A stretch of 64,000 nucleotides of DNA from Immersiella caudata (lineage: Eukaryota; Ascomycota; Sordariomycetes; Sordariales; Lasiosphaeriaceae). The stretch spans positions 3,348,001 to 3,412,000 of the forward strand of contig JAULSU010000002.1 of assembly GCA_030512335.1 (NCBI GenBank), read 5' to 3'. Shown here in pieces: positions 8,465 through 19,085 of this stretch. The first letter of the stretch is position 1, and each line of letters opens with the position of its first letter. The position numbers and the translations under genes are program-made. The notes below the pieces were generated by a model. That model was not told the DNA's origin. It saw nothing but the letters and a program-made list of their open reading frames with translations, and did not search any database.

Positions 8465-11300
8465 TTATTCAACCTCCTCAATTCTAGGCCTAACACCCCC
8501 TCCATCTCCCCTCGTCAACACCGTCCTCTCCAAATCAACCTCTAACCCCTTCAACTTACCCAATCTCATCCCCCCTTTCGATTCCTCCACCTCAGGCACC
8601 AAACTCCCCATCTCCCAGCTCTCCAAATTCTCCATCACATCCCCCGCATACTCCCTGACCAACCCATCCCCATCCGTATCCCTCACGTAGCCCAACGCCC
8701 TCTCCACATCCTCCCTCGCTTGCACTCCGAACCCAAAACCTAACCTCTTTCCCGCCTTTCTCGCAGCGTCCAGGGATCGGAGAAAGCTCAAGACGAGCAG
8801 CACCGCCGCCCTGCGGAGGATCCCTTTCTCGTCTTCGGTTTCAAGCTGGAGGACCGAAACCGAGAGATCCACCGCCGTGGCGACGCGAGAGCCGCCAATG
8901 CCCGCGATGTTGGTTTCTATGGCGTGGCCCAGGATGGAAAGAGCTGAGGCGCGGATGCGCACGTCCTCGGAGCCGCGTTTGGATTCCCAGCCTTCGACGA
9001 TGCGGGACAGAATTTCGTTGCGTTTTTGCTCCTCCTCGGGTAGGTCGTCGCTGAGATCGGGGACTTCTCCGTCCCAGGCCTCTTCGGCTTCCTTGATTTT
9101 CATCTGTCGTTTGAGCTCCTCCTTGGCTTGGCGGGCTTTGGTCTTGGGGCGGTACCCGCGGCGTCCGGCGATGAGGAGGAGGGTGTCGGCGACGGAGGAG
9201 GCGGTTTCGGAGGTGAATGTTTCGCCGAGGCGTTCGATGACGCGGAGGAGGGCTTCACCGAAGCGGAGGCGGGTGTCAATGGACGCCGTTTCTTTGGGGT
9301 CGAGGTAGTGGTCGACAAGCTCTGTGGTGACTGCCTTGGGATGTTTGTGGGCGAGGAGGGTGTAGATGTTGATGGCTTTGAGGTTGATGTAGTCTTCGGA
9401 GTCGGCGAGGAGAGAGGAAAGGAGAACGAGGATGCCGGGGATGTCGAGTATGGGGCTTTTGGCGGTGATGAGGGCGGAGATGAGGTTGAGGCCTTCGAAC
9501 TTGACGGGCGGAGGGGAGTCGGTTTGTGTGATGTAGGACACGGCGAGGTTGTAGGCTTTGCGGTCTTCTATTTGGCGGTCCGTCGGGGCCGACGTGGTAA
9601 TTTCTGAGGGGTCGTTCAGGTGGTCCCGATATTGGAGAAGGAGAGAGAGGTTGCGGGCTGTGGGGGAGACCTCCGGGCGAGCCCCTCTGGATAAGTCGGC
9701 GAGGGACGTCTCGATTCGACTCAGGACGTCGGGGTTGACCCCCGACTTCTGGAAGCCCGGAGCCGTGACAATCATGTTTAAGAGACTAAGAGCTACGCCA
9801 ACGACCTCGTCGTCGCTCTCAAGAACATCCTCGGTGTCCGTCAGAATCTCGCTGACAAGATCGAGGATATGCTTGGGCTGGTTCGCAAGCTTTTCAGGGA
9901 ACTTCTCCATCATGGCTTGAAGCAGCTTGACCTCTGTCAGCTGGATCACCGGGTCTTTGTCGTCCTCGTCCTCGTTTTTGATGATCACGCTTCTTGAACT
10001 GGCTTTTCGGGTTGTCTGCAACCACCTCCTCAGCAGGTCGATACAGGTTGTGGATATTTCAGCGTCAGAGAAACTGTCCTGGACCACTTCCAAGAGCTTT
10101 TGTATCTTTTTGTCGATTTGATCTAGTGGTATGGGATCGACTACCCCAAATGGTTGCCTCTTCTGAATGATCTGGAGCCCGCCATCTTTGGTTTCTGCGT
10201 ATGCCCATTCGGGGCTCTGCCTGTCGTAGCCGCCAAGGTAACCAACGTTTCGAACCAGTGCCAGTAAAATATCAGGGGAAAGGGTCAACTTCAACTGGAT
10301 TGTGAGCAGGTCCGCTGCCGTTGCACGAGATTTCTCAAACGCAGTAGAGGCAGGATTACTCCACGAAGAGAGTGCCCACAAGGGGGCAAGGAGTGGTGAC
10401 AAGAGCCGCTTACACAGCCCCGGGTTCGGATGCGAAGCAACGAGCGACTGTAATCGGTTCAAGGCCTTGGATAGTTCAAGCGGCGAAACAAGAATCCTTT
10501 CTTTACTGAGGTCGATGATGCCATCCCCGCTTACATCTCGGCTTTTGCCATCAGTCGCGCTTGGAGGGGGTCTTATATCATGGAGAATCGGCTCAGCAAG
10601 GTGTTTCCATCCGGCCGTGCCTTTTGCTGTTGTGTTAGCGCACACCGAGACCGCCTCATGGGGGTGCATACCTGGAGCGCCAGAAGCTTTACGACCAAGG
10701 ATACCAAAACCTATGATATAGGCAGCGACTTTCATGAGTTCGGGGCCTTCGTCTCCATCGAGAAGGCGTAGCAGTTGCGGCGACACTCCCGAGTACCACG
10801 CATCTGGGGTCACGGAGGCGGGCGGAGTGGAGATCAAGCGGCTAGACATCTCGAGAGCCTCATGCGTGATGTTTGCTCCCTTCTTTTGCGGGATGACTGC
10901 CTCGGACACTTTGAGAGTACTCGAGGGGTGGACCGAAAATACAAACTCCAGCGTTGCGCGAACACCATCCGGGCGAAGAGGGACCAAGGTCAAAATCTCC
11001 ATCAACTTGGAACGCAGCCATGGTGGGACGTGGCCAGGCCGTATCAGAATATTAAAAGCGCCTATAATGTTCAATGTCTTTGTCCTGAGATACGTGTTAG
11101 ACCATGTGAGACCACTTGGAGCATGGCGAGGACCGTGCTTGCCTCTCAACGAAGTCATTGAACTGCTGTTGCCCTCGCACTCGCGAGATCTCGGATGCGT
11201 CGGGGTTGAAGGCCTTGTTTCCAAGCTCCATGATGGTCTGCATCAGCCTTTGGCGGCCATTTTGCGGCGGCGCTGGTTGCTCCATGGCCGCTTCGTCCAT
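8465..11300 (-). CDS. Rtp1/TANGO6-like RNA polymerase II assembly factor
   Basis: Two exons (11300-11143 and 11084-8465) give about 925 residues, mostly alpha-helical and HEAT-like. The C-terminal third has the features of the RTP1_C1/C2 regions: helical repeats, an acidic linker after an Arg/Lys-rich helix, and VRIRASALSILGHAIE followed by RRAAVLLVLSFLRSL. In yeast, Rtp1 helps RNA polymerase II assembly and nuclear import; TANGO6 is the animal relative. The N-terminal exon (MDEAAMEQPAPPQNGRQRL) is joined by a 58-nt intron whose best donor is GAGAG|GCAAGC, a GC-AG intron with branch CTAAC and acceptor TCAG. A GT donor 12 nt further downstream (CG|GTCCTC) is also in phase but is a poor match. 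The start could instead be the Met at 11354 or 11285. Family assignment rests on remembered similarity and is moderately sure. Confidence 0.75.
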
Positions 11301-11716
11301 TCTGTGTTTCTTAGGTTCCTGTTGCAAGTTGCCAGTTGCAAATCTTGGCAGCATGCGGATGCAGTGGTGAAGTGATTAATACTCTCCAAGTTTGCAGCGA
11401 GAGTTGCGAGGGCGAATGTAAACGCCCCGGTTATTTGAAGCAGATCGGACCTTCCTACACAGTAGCCATTTCTTGCGTGCGCAGCTGCTCTCCAGGAGCG
11501 CCGGAACCAGAGCGGCGAAGTGGGATGAAAGAAGTCGATGGAACCATGGCATTCACTGAGCTCGTGACTTCGCGGGGCCCAGCCCCGCCAATTTTTAGTG
11601 AGTCGCGGTCCGGACCCCACACAAACTCTCCCTACTTCAAGACGCGACTTTCGAGCGCGACACTTCGTCCTTCCCCCTTTCCTCCTCCTAACCTCAACAC
11701 CAATTGATCCACCACA
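11301..11716. other. Promoter region of the Rtp1-like gene and leader of a possible small gene
   Basis: No gene seen. The right end (about 11660-11716) is pyrimidine-rich (CCTTCCCCCTTTCC) and runs into an ATG at 11717 in the context CACCACAATG, which looks like a fungal 5' leader. Confidence 0.45.
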
Positions 11717-12085
11717 ATGCTCTCGGGGAACTACCTCCGTTCTTATGCTCTTTCAAACCCCAGAATCGAGTTGAGATGCTTCCTCCGCTATTGGCCACTC
11801 GCGATATACAACCAGATTCCCCGTCCCCACGACGCGCATCCGTCCAAGTTCGAGTCTTTCAATCTTCACGCATGACGCCTCCTCCACAGACCTCCGATTC
11901 TGATTTTCCGCAAGGGATGTTACGCACCGTTCCGGCGGCGGTTGGAGTGCCGCAACACGTCGCAGCTTCGGTTCCTGTATCAGGTTATACACCAAGCCGC
12001 CGCGTATGGGATTGTTGGGTGCCAGTCGTTGATGCCTTCGAGGAACAACCCACCGTCGTCGGAGCGAATTAGTTTCGGAACTTAA
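11717..12085 (+). CDS. Doubtful small gene, possibly two exons
   Basis: An ATG in good context after a pyrimidine-rich leader opens a 52-codon frame (start MLSGNYLRSYALSNP) closed by TGA at 11873-11875. The same frame continues without a stop to TAA at 12083-12085, through a basic segment and QVIHQAAAYGIVG. A 42-nt intron at 11848-11889 (GTTCGA..CCACAG) would remove the TGA and keep the phase, giving about 108 residues. The donor is weak and the intron is shorter than its neighbours, so this may equally be a broken gene or chance. I recognise no family. Confidence 0.25.
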
Positions 12086-14249
12086 CCCTAAGTACATGTT
12101 TGGCTCCAAGTCTTGCGCACACGGCCACTCGAACCGCCTTCTACGTCCAAGTCGCTCGATGACGAGGGGAAGCTGCTGCCCAACAAGCGGCGCGGACTTT
12201 AGTCTAACGGTGGCAGCGGGCCGACGGGCGGGGCGGGTTCCAGGCGCCGGGCTTCCCGGCGGGTAAGCGTCTGTCCTATGAGTCGACATGGTGAGATCCT
12301 CCGTGAGGACGCTCGTCAGGACAGACCTCTGGAATTTTCGGCTCTGGTCAAGTGGCGGTCGTCTCGAAGGTTGACGCACGGGAATTCCGGGCTTGGTCGG
12401 GATGAACTACAGCGCCTTGCTTTGCAGCGGTCCTTTCCTACGGGATCGGGCTGCGGGGCGGGAGGGGAGAGCGCAGCTTGGCCACGTACGGATCAATCAC
12501 CCCATTTCGCTTTGACCAGCAGGTCACCCCGCCCAACGAGGTCTGCTTGGTTACGCACGGAAATGGCGGTGGATGTTTACGCCTTGCTGATACGTTTCAT
12601 GACCCTCTTGCTCCAACGGACTCTGCATTGCTTGGATGTTGTATCTTTCTTTCCAGTCTGGCCACCTGCCCACCCTCGAGGCCGCGTTTGGCAGAGATGT
12701 CAGCGTGTCACGCATGCGTGGGATCCGATCAGGCGCATTAACCGGCGCTCGCAGGCTCGTCCTACGGGTAGCTGGACGCTGAACCTAGTGCCGTCTGCTC
12801 TCACGGGCAGAGGTACCTTTCCTTCGATGGGCCTGAAAGGTACTTGAGGAAGATGATAGCACGGTTTTTAACGACGTTTTTGTACGTGCGTTGGTGCCCT
12901 CCTAGTGAGCCAGCTCGCTGGCGCTGAACAGGGAGAGGAAACAAAAACAAGTCCTAGTTGGCAGTGCAAACACACGGAAAGACTCGGCTTGGCTCGGATT
13001 GTCGTCGCGGCGTCGCAACGCTGGTTGCCGAGTTTGGCGGAAGTTGTGTCAATGAAAGTCGGTTTACATTGGGCGCTTGGTTGCAGTTGCAGGCCTTGGT
13101 AACTCGGAGGGTGTGACGGATCGTGGGGTACAGGATGGCTTGTTGAGGACAGGCTTAGGCTTCAGCATCATGGTGACGGCAGCGGCGGATGAGGCCTTGA
13201 CCGGGACCCATCTAGAGTTGGTGTCAAAGTCTTCCTTGTCCGGGCTTGTCACCTCCCCGTCGATTTGCTGATCCATGGTGGCTGAATGCCGGCCTGGCCA
13301 GTTCTTGTCATTCGTTGGAAAGGGCGGGCCTACTGGGAGGCAGCCCTGGTCGCCCTCGTTCCAGAAATGGCGGGAGGGCGGCCCCTCTTCCGGGAGGATA
13401 AGTAACTCTGTCCCTCTACTTGTTGGTGGTGTGCTAACATCCCTACAGGAGGAAATACATGGCTGTGCGACTGGTCAGTCGGGAAAAGGTAATGCTCCGG
13501 ACATATCGCCTCCTCCTACATCCCCGCCGGCAATTCATTGATACGGGATGCTCACAACAGATTGTGGCCTTGGTACCGGGACACCTGCAGAGAGGAGACC
13601 TAGAACGTTACCAGGCGTAGCACCAAGCACTTAACCTTGTGGCTAGTCGGCGCTTTCTGGCAAGGCATCCATCGCCTGGTGGTAAATATGCGAGCCGTTC
13701 CGCACAATGACCAGAGCCCTGGCACTGCCTGGTTTCATCAAAGTTGGTTGCCCAGCCGAGTTGCAAAGTATGCTTTCCCCACAGCCGATCCGACGCACAA
13801 AGCGTCTTCCATGTGGTCCGCCGCCTTGGGCATGATCTTCCCATCTCAATAGGTGTACTGCACATCGAGCTCTCGCTATAGACTGGTCTGGCCGACCGAG
13901 CAACGCGCGCTGTGCAAGACCTAGGAATAAATTTCCTGCTCTCAGCCGTGTAAACCAGGCTGGCGGGCCAATCAGCTTTCAGGCTGTCACGACAACACAA
14001 CCTCTTGTGACGTCACACCAATCATGGAACCTCGAAATCTCACAATGAGCAAAACTCATCACGGCGATCATGAACCCAACCGAGCGATCAGCCTTCGGCC
14101 CCAGGGTTATTTAGACGCCGTTCTAGACCAGTCATTCCCGTAGAGAATCCACTTGTTTCTGTCCAAGAAGTGTGACGCTTCTGCAGGTACAACCACCACC
14201 CAGTGATCCCTCCCGTGACCCCCCGAGATCACCCAATCCCAAGCTCACA
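12086..14249. other. Gene-poor stretch and promoter of the DUF2183 gene
   Basis: About 2.2 kb with no convincing gene. A 70-codon minus-strand frame (13276-13064, starting MDQQIDGEVTSPDKED) has gene-like codon use but no recognisable family and could be an orphan, a remnant or chance. The right end carries promoter-like motifs, listed separately. Confidence 0.5.
13968..14022 (+). promoter_or_regulatory. Promoter cluster: two CCAAT boxes and a palindromic CRE
   Basis: CCAAT at 13968-13972, the perfect palindrome TGACGTCA (CRE/ATF bZIP site) at 14008-14015 and CCAAT at 14018-14022 lie 230-280 bases before the ATG at 14250. CCAAT boxes bind the HAP/CBF complex and TGACGTCA binds ATF/CREB-type bZIP proteins. 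The close clustering upstream of one gene supports use; binding is inferred. Confidence 0.45.
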
Positions 14250-15874
14250 ATGCTCCTCTCGTTTCTCTCTCTCTGCCTGGGCCTCGCCCTCGCGGTCCCC
14301 AACCCAGCCCCAGCTCCCCATCCCATGGTCACACCCGCCCCTCGAGCTCCCGCCCTCGACTCCCGCGACCTCATTCAAGAATGGGATAACTACGTCAACA
14401 GCGTCGTCAGCGGCCTCGGCTCTACTGTGTCCAACTACATCGCCTCCGGCGTGCCGCAGTTCTTCCAGGACCTGCCCACTGGTAAAGACGTTGAAGCGAA
14501 GCTCGGTATCGCGGATCGAGATCTTGATGCCAAGCCTACACAGGTCTTGAATCTCCCGTAAGTGTCCATTTTCTTTGCTTTGCAGTCAAATGTCCTGACG
14601 AGAAGATAGAGCCTACGGGAATTACACCGACAATGGAGAATGGAGCGTCTTTGTGCACGGGAACGTATACAAAGTCCCTGATATTTCGGAGGGCACGTTG
14701 AACAACCTCGCGGATGGGTTTTTGATCGGCACAGAGATGGATGAGATTCCGCCCAATGCGCAGCGACAGGCGAGGAATATGACGGCTTCGATATTCGTGG
14801 TGCAGCAGGGGGAAGTCAACGTGACGATCGATTTTGTAGCTGGTGATAATGGTGGGGGTGGCACGGAAAGGGGGGTTATTGAAGCGGTGAGTAATCCTGT
14901 TGTTTACATTGAAAAAAAAAAAAAAGGGGGGGGGGGGTGGTTGCTAACGGAAGTAGGCTGGAGGGAGCCAGATGATTCAGGTTCCAGACGAGACGACGGA
15001 TCAGGGAGACTTTGCAGGATGGCTGAAGATGGAAAATACCACGGGACCCAATGGCGGGTATCTCCTTCGTGGAAACGAGACCAACAAGATCCAGACGCTG
15101 GAGATGCACGCTCAAGGGACCGACAGCGGGAATGCCACGGCGTATCTAGTACCTCCGAGGGGAACCACAATCATTTCAGACATTGATGACATCCTCCGTG
15201 TCACCAAGATCTGGGACCCGGAAGAGGGCGTTCTCAACTCATTTACGCGCCCCTTCATCCCGTGGCTGAACATGCCTGAGCTGTATGCCGAGTGGGCACG
15301 CACCGTCGACGACCTTCACTTTCACTACCTCACCACCACGCCAGAGCAAGCAACTCGCAACTACATGGAGTTTACCTTTGCGACTTATCCCTTGGGATCC
15401 TTCGACACGCGACCGCTCAACTTCTCGGACGTGACCGCTACACTCTCCATCCGTAAGCACCTCCTTGACTGTATCTTCGAGACATTTCCTCGACGAAAGT
15501 TCATCCTCGTCGGCGACACAAGCAACTCGGACGTCATGAAAGCGTATCCGCAGCTGGCCAAGGACCATCCCAATACGGTGCAGTGCATCTGGCTTCGGAA
15601 TACCAGCAGCACAGATTATACGTACCGTTTCCCCTACAATACGTCTGGTTTCGAGGGACTCCCGGCAAGCCAGTACATGTTCTTCAGGGTGCCGGATGAC
15701 CTGAAGGGTCTGGACCTCGCGGGAGGGAGTTGCGTCAACACGACCTTCGCGCAGAATGTCTCCTTCGGAATGCAAGGCGCAGCCCTCGGCTCGGACGCCG
15801 GCGGTATGGCGGTGTTAAGGTCAGGTATTTGGGCGATGATAGCGGCGTTGTTGGTGACGGCCTTGGCTGTGTAG
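14250..15874 (+). CDS. Secreted, probably GPI-anchored DUF2183 (App1-like phosphatidate phosphatase) protein
   Basis: Three exons (14250-14557, 14610-14886, 14957-15874), introns of 52 and 70 nt, 500 residues. An N-terminal signal peptide (MLLSFLSLCLGLALAVP) and a hydrophobic C-terminal end (SGIWAMIAALLVTALAV) after a small-residue stretch suggest a secreted, GPI-anchored protein; many Asn-X-Thr/Ser sites fit that. The catalytic-type block is ISDIDDILRVTKIW (Asp270 and Asp272), followed by GDTSNSD in the conserved second half. App1 family members use DxDxT to dephosphorylate phosphatidate; here the Thr position is Ile (DIDDI), so activity is uncertain. The chosen start gives the clean signal peptide; the Met 26 codons upstream would bury it. 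Intron 2 holds a homopolymer run of A then G (about 14911-14937). CRE and CCAAT sites lie upstream. Confidence 0.85.
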
Positions 15875-18671
15875 TCTTGACACGGACGTGCATACTCTCC
15901 AAATAATTTCAGCCTTCTCCGTCTTGAAACAAGCGCAAATCATTGCAGTGTTTTCCTCCGTGCTCCCTCCCCACCGCTTATACCTTCGTCCCATCTTCTG
16001 TGCACATCCCGAACGAGGATCCCCCCAGGTTAATCTCCACGGCTGGCCATCAGAGGGCATTGGTTTCACCATCCTCACCTCTCATCCGGTCTTTCTAGTC
16101 CATTCCTTCCGCCCACGTGCCTTGTCCGGCAAAGCCCTCGTATCCGCACCAACTTGCGAAGCTTCTTCCATTGAAACCACTTCCCGTCCATCAAGGTCCC
16201 CTCCCCGTGCGATTCGCCTATGCGGCCGAGCATGCCACCTCATGGCACGGCAGAGAAACGCACAGGCCAGGGCCAGGGAAGAACCGCCCGCCCTAACACG
16301 CTAGAACCCTTCTCCACCACACCTCTAACGAAAAACGAACAAGGTGCGGTGTGGCAGACTTGGGTTTCCCACGTGGGTGTGCGGCGGTCGGACCTCGAAC
16401 GAACGGTGAGCGGGGTCTTGGCGGGGAGTGGCAGCATGGCCGGGGGGCGCATGGCACCCCCGGAGAACGGACCCGCGGGTGTTTCCTACTTGTACGGTTC
16501 GCAGTTCACTTTGGGGCTGCCCTTTTGCTTGTGCGGTTGCAGCAGGCCGTTTCCCCTTTTGAAGCCGTGAACGCCAGCCGTCGTCCAAAATAGGAGAGGA
16601 TAGGTGCGGTGAGAGGACGATCCTGTCAGCTTAGGGCTGCTCTTGTGCTTCTCTGCGGATGCGGTGGTAGGGTGATGCGTCTTTGGCTCGCGCTAGTGGA
16701 TGTGAATGCCTCTTTTCCGCTCCTATTTGCTGCGCGCGCGCGCGCTGCGTACCGTGCGATGGAAAGGCCTCGGATGCCCGCTGCGCTGCGGGGAAGGACA
16801 GGCCTGACATGAGGTGAACGGCGAGCAGCGGACGAACCGACCCGGATGGGGCGAGTTGGCAAGGGAGATAGGGGAACTGCCGGTGTTTTATCCATCGAAC
16901 GAGGTATCCGTCAGGATTAGAAACAGGCTCTTCCGTCAGCTTTGGGTTGTTTCCGTCTCCCCCTTGGCCCGATCAGGTGGCTTGCCCCAGGCAAGGTTAC
17001 CCGATAGCTCTTACCCCTTGTCTGCGTGCGCGCGCATCCGTCTGGGGTTGTCGTCAGAAGTGGAGTCCTAGATTTTTTATTTTTTTTTGGCTTTTGGCGA
17101 GCCGCTTCCAACGGTTTTTGACCACGGACCAAGCCGAGCCGTGAGTTAGTTTTCCTTTGAGGAACGTCTTCCCGTCCTTCTCAAGGGCTCGACGGCTCCG
17201 TGATGTCCCGCGCGCTGGGCCAGTGCGAGCACGAGGGAGAGAGCCTGTGGTCCGTGACCGGTCTCGTCATCTCGTTTCCACGTACACGACGAGGCAAGAT
17301 TCCCGAGACCATTGGACTCGAAAAATTTTCCTCCTCTCCTGCCGCTTTCCACGGAAGCAGAATCTCCCACATGTACAACACTCTACTGCGACATGTACGA
17401 TGCATGTCCCAAGTGGCTGGCTGCAAACCTCTGTGGCTCGCCCTCCTGCGTGGACGGTATTGTGAAGCCGGGTATTCTCCTGCTGGGGCTTTTTTTCTTT
17501 CCCCAGGCTCTTCCGACGGCCTTATCTGCCCCGCCATTGGGCAAGCTTCATGGCAGCTTGTACCCAAGGGCCGATGCCAATCTGCCCCGCGAGGTTGGCT
17601 GTCGTTCGTTTCTTCCCGAACGCGCTCCAAGGATATTCCCGTGATTATGGCGCTGTTCAAGATGAACGCAATGACGTGACGATCTCGAACTGTCTGGTTC
17701 GCCAATCAGGCTGTCAGCGTAATTAAAGTAAACCGTCCGACAGTTGCAGCCGTCTGTTTTCGTGAACTTGCTCAGTTGCGATGTCGGGCGTGGGGGGTCG
17801 ATGGACGGGAGGTTCGATGATTTTGAAAGGTAGTACCTTGCTGAGAGGTACCATCAAGCCAGCCTTGGCTTCTCGCCAAAGCTGGTGACTTCTGGCGTTT
17901 GCGACGCACCCTCAAGGCACAGAGCCTGAGGTTCGGGTCATGCAGCTGCAAATTGAGAGCAAGTCGGAATGGATGGCGGGGACGGGATGGTTCAGGTACC
18001 TACGTCGCAATGTCTCAGGTATATTTGTTACCTCGCGCTGCCGTCCCCCACGCAGCCACTGACCGCTTGTCGTCACCATCATAACGTCAACACGTCATCT
18101 TTGCAGGCCGGAATCGGGCTCAATGTTCTCATTTCGTTCGCATGGAAGCTACGACTCACAGGTCGGCAGTCTTCGTGTGCCCTACATGCCATGCGTAGCA
18201 TGGGATTGCACGATCGTCCTCCCGACGTCCGAACCAAACTCACCACTACCCAAAGAATCAAAACAGGAAATCAATACCAAACCAAATTGACCCGTGAATC
18301 TGTGCCGCAAGGCAGCAGATTGGAACGCCTTCCCGAGCCGTGGTCGCAGCATAGACTCCCATGTCGTTCCGAATTTTGCATTAACACCCATCACCAGACC
18401 AGAAGGGACAACAAAAAAAATGAAGTTGGTGATGTTTTCCAGAATCCGGCCAAAGCAAATACGTTCTCTCTGGGTGTCCATCCACTGGTCCCTTGTGCCC
18501 TTTTACAGGCACAATAAGCCGTAGAAACGCTAAATGTCGATACATATAAACCTAAGGTAGCGAGGATGGTCCGCACTGATAATCAGCCGAGACCTGATAC
18601 CTATTTCCTCTCTTTCAGTTCAGGCTCGCAAGCGACACGATAACTGAATCCGGCAAGGTGCCGTAGTGATA
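15875..18671. other. Gene-poor stretch of about 2.8 kb
   Basis: No gene supported. Several overlapping open frames on both strands (for example 16220-16570 plus, 17181-17705 minus) have no family resemblance and poor codon bias. The sequence has GC-rich patches, an alternating CG run at about 16733-16745 and a T-rich run near 17072. It could hold non-coding transcripts or regulatory DNA, but nothing shows this. Confidence 0.45.
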
Positions 18672-19085
18672 CTAAAATCCACGTCCAGGACCGCCTGCGG
18701 TAGTCAACACAGCACGCGGAGTGTCTGTTGTTACCATATTCGTCGGGATAAGAGGCTGGTTCATGGCTTTATGCCGAACCGCCCAGTAATTCCCGGTGCC
18801 GGACTCGATGAATTCCATCAGCATATACTGAATTGTGCCGTCGCAGATGCGAGGCACGCATATCTCTCGAGATACGTGCCTCACTGGAGACTCCGCTTCG
18901 GCATCCACAGATTCGCGTCCATCAGCCTATATCGCAGTCAGCCAGTTGTAGCCCCCAAGTGGTATCGGAGGGCCGCTTACGACGCACATGGCGCAAGGAG
19001 CGCCGTTGACATACACCCAGTTGGTGCAGTTGTGCGAATAGAAGTACTTGCATCGGTACTTGTAGAAACCGCCGCTGCCGCTCAT
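18672..19085 (-). CDS. Conserved-looking small Cys-containing fungal protein, 119 aa
   Basis: Two exons on the minus strand (19085-18981 and 18926-18672) with a 54-nt GTAAGC..ATAG intron encode 119 residues. Exon 1 (MSGSGGFYKYRCKYFYSHN, then CTNWVYVNGAPCAMC) has four cysteines in the order C..C..CxxxC-like spacing, a layout I associate with a small family found across filamentous ascomycetes whose members share the MSGSGGFYKYRCKYF start. Exon 2 is in phase and continues ADGRES, then a helical Met/Glu-rich segment and a glycine-rich end (GGPGRGF). There is no signal peptide or membrane span. The Cys/His arrangement might bind a metal; that is inference. Function unknown. Confidence 0.7.

Noticed and set aside
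8877..9607. Two overlapping plus-strand open frames
   Set aside because: Opposite the continuous Rtp1-like gene; low-complexity Gly/Glu or Arg/Ser content produced by GC-rich codons on the other strand.
11753..12379. 208-codon minus-strand open frame
   Set aside because: Arg/Pro-rich with no hydrophobic core or motif; typical of a GC-rich non-coding stretch.
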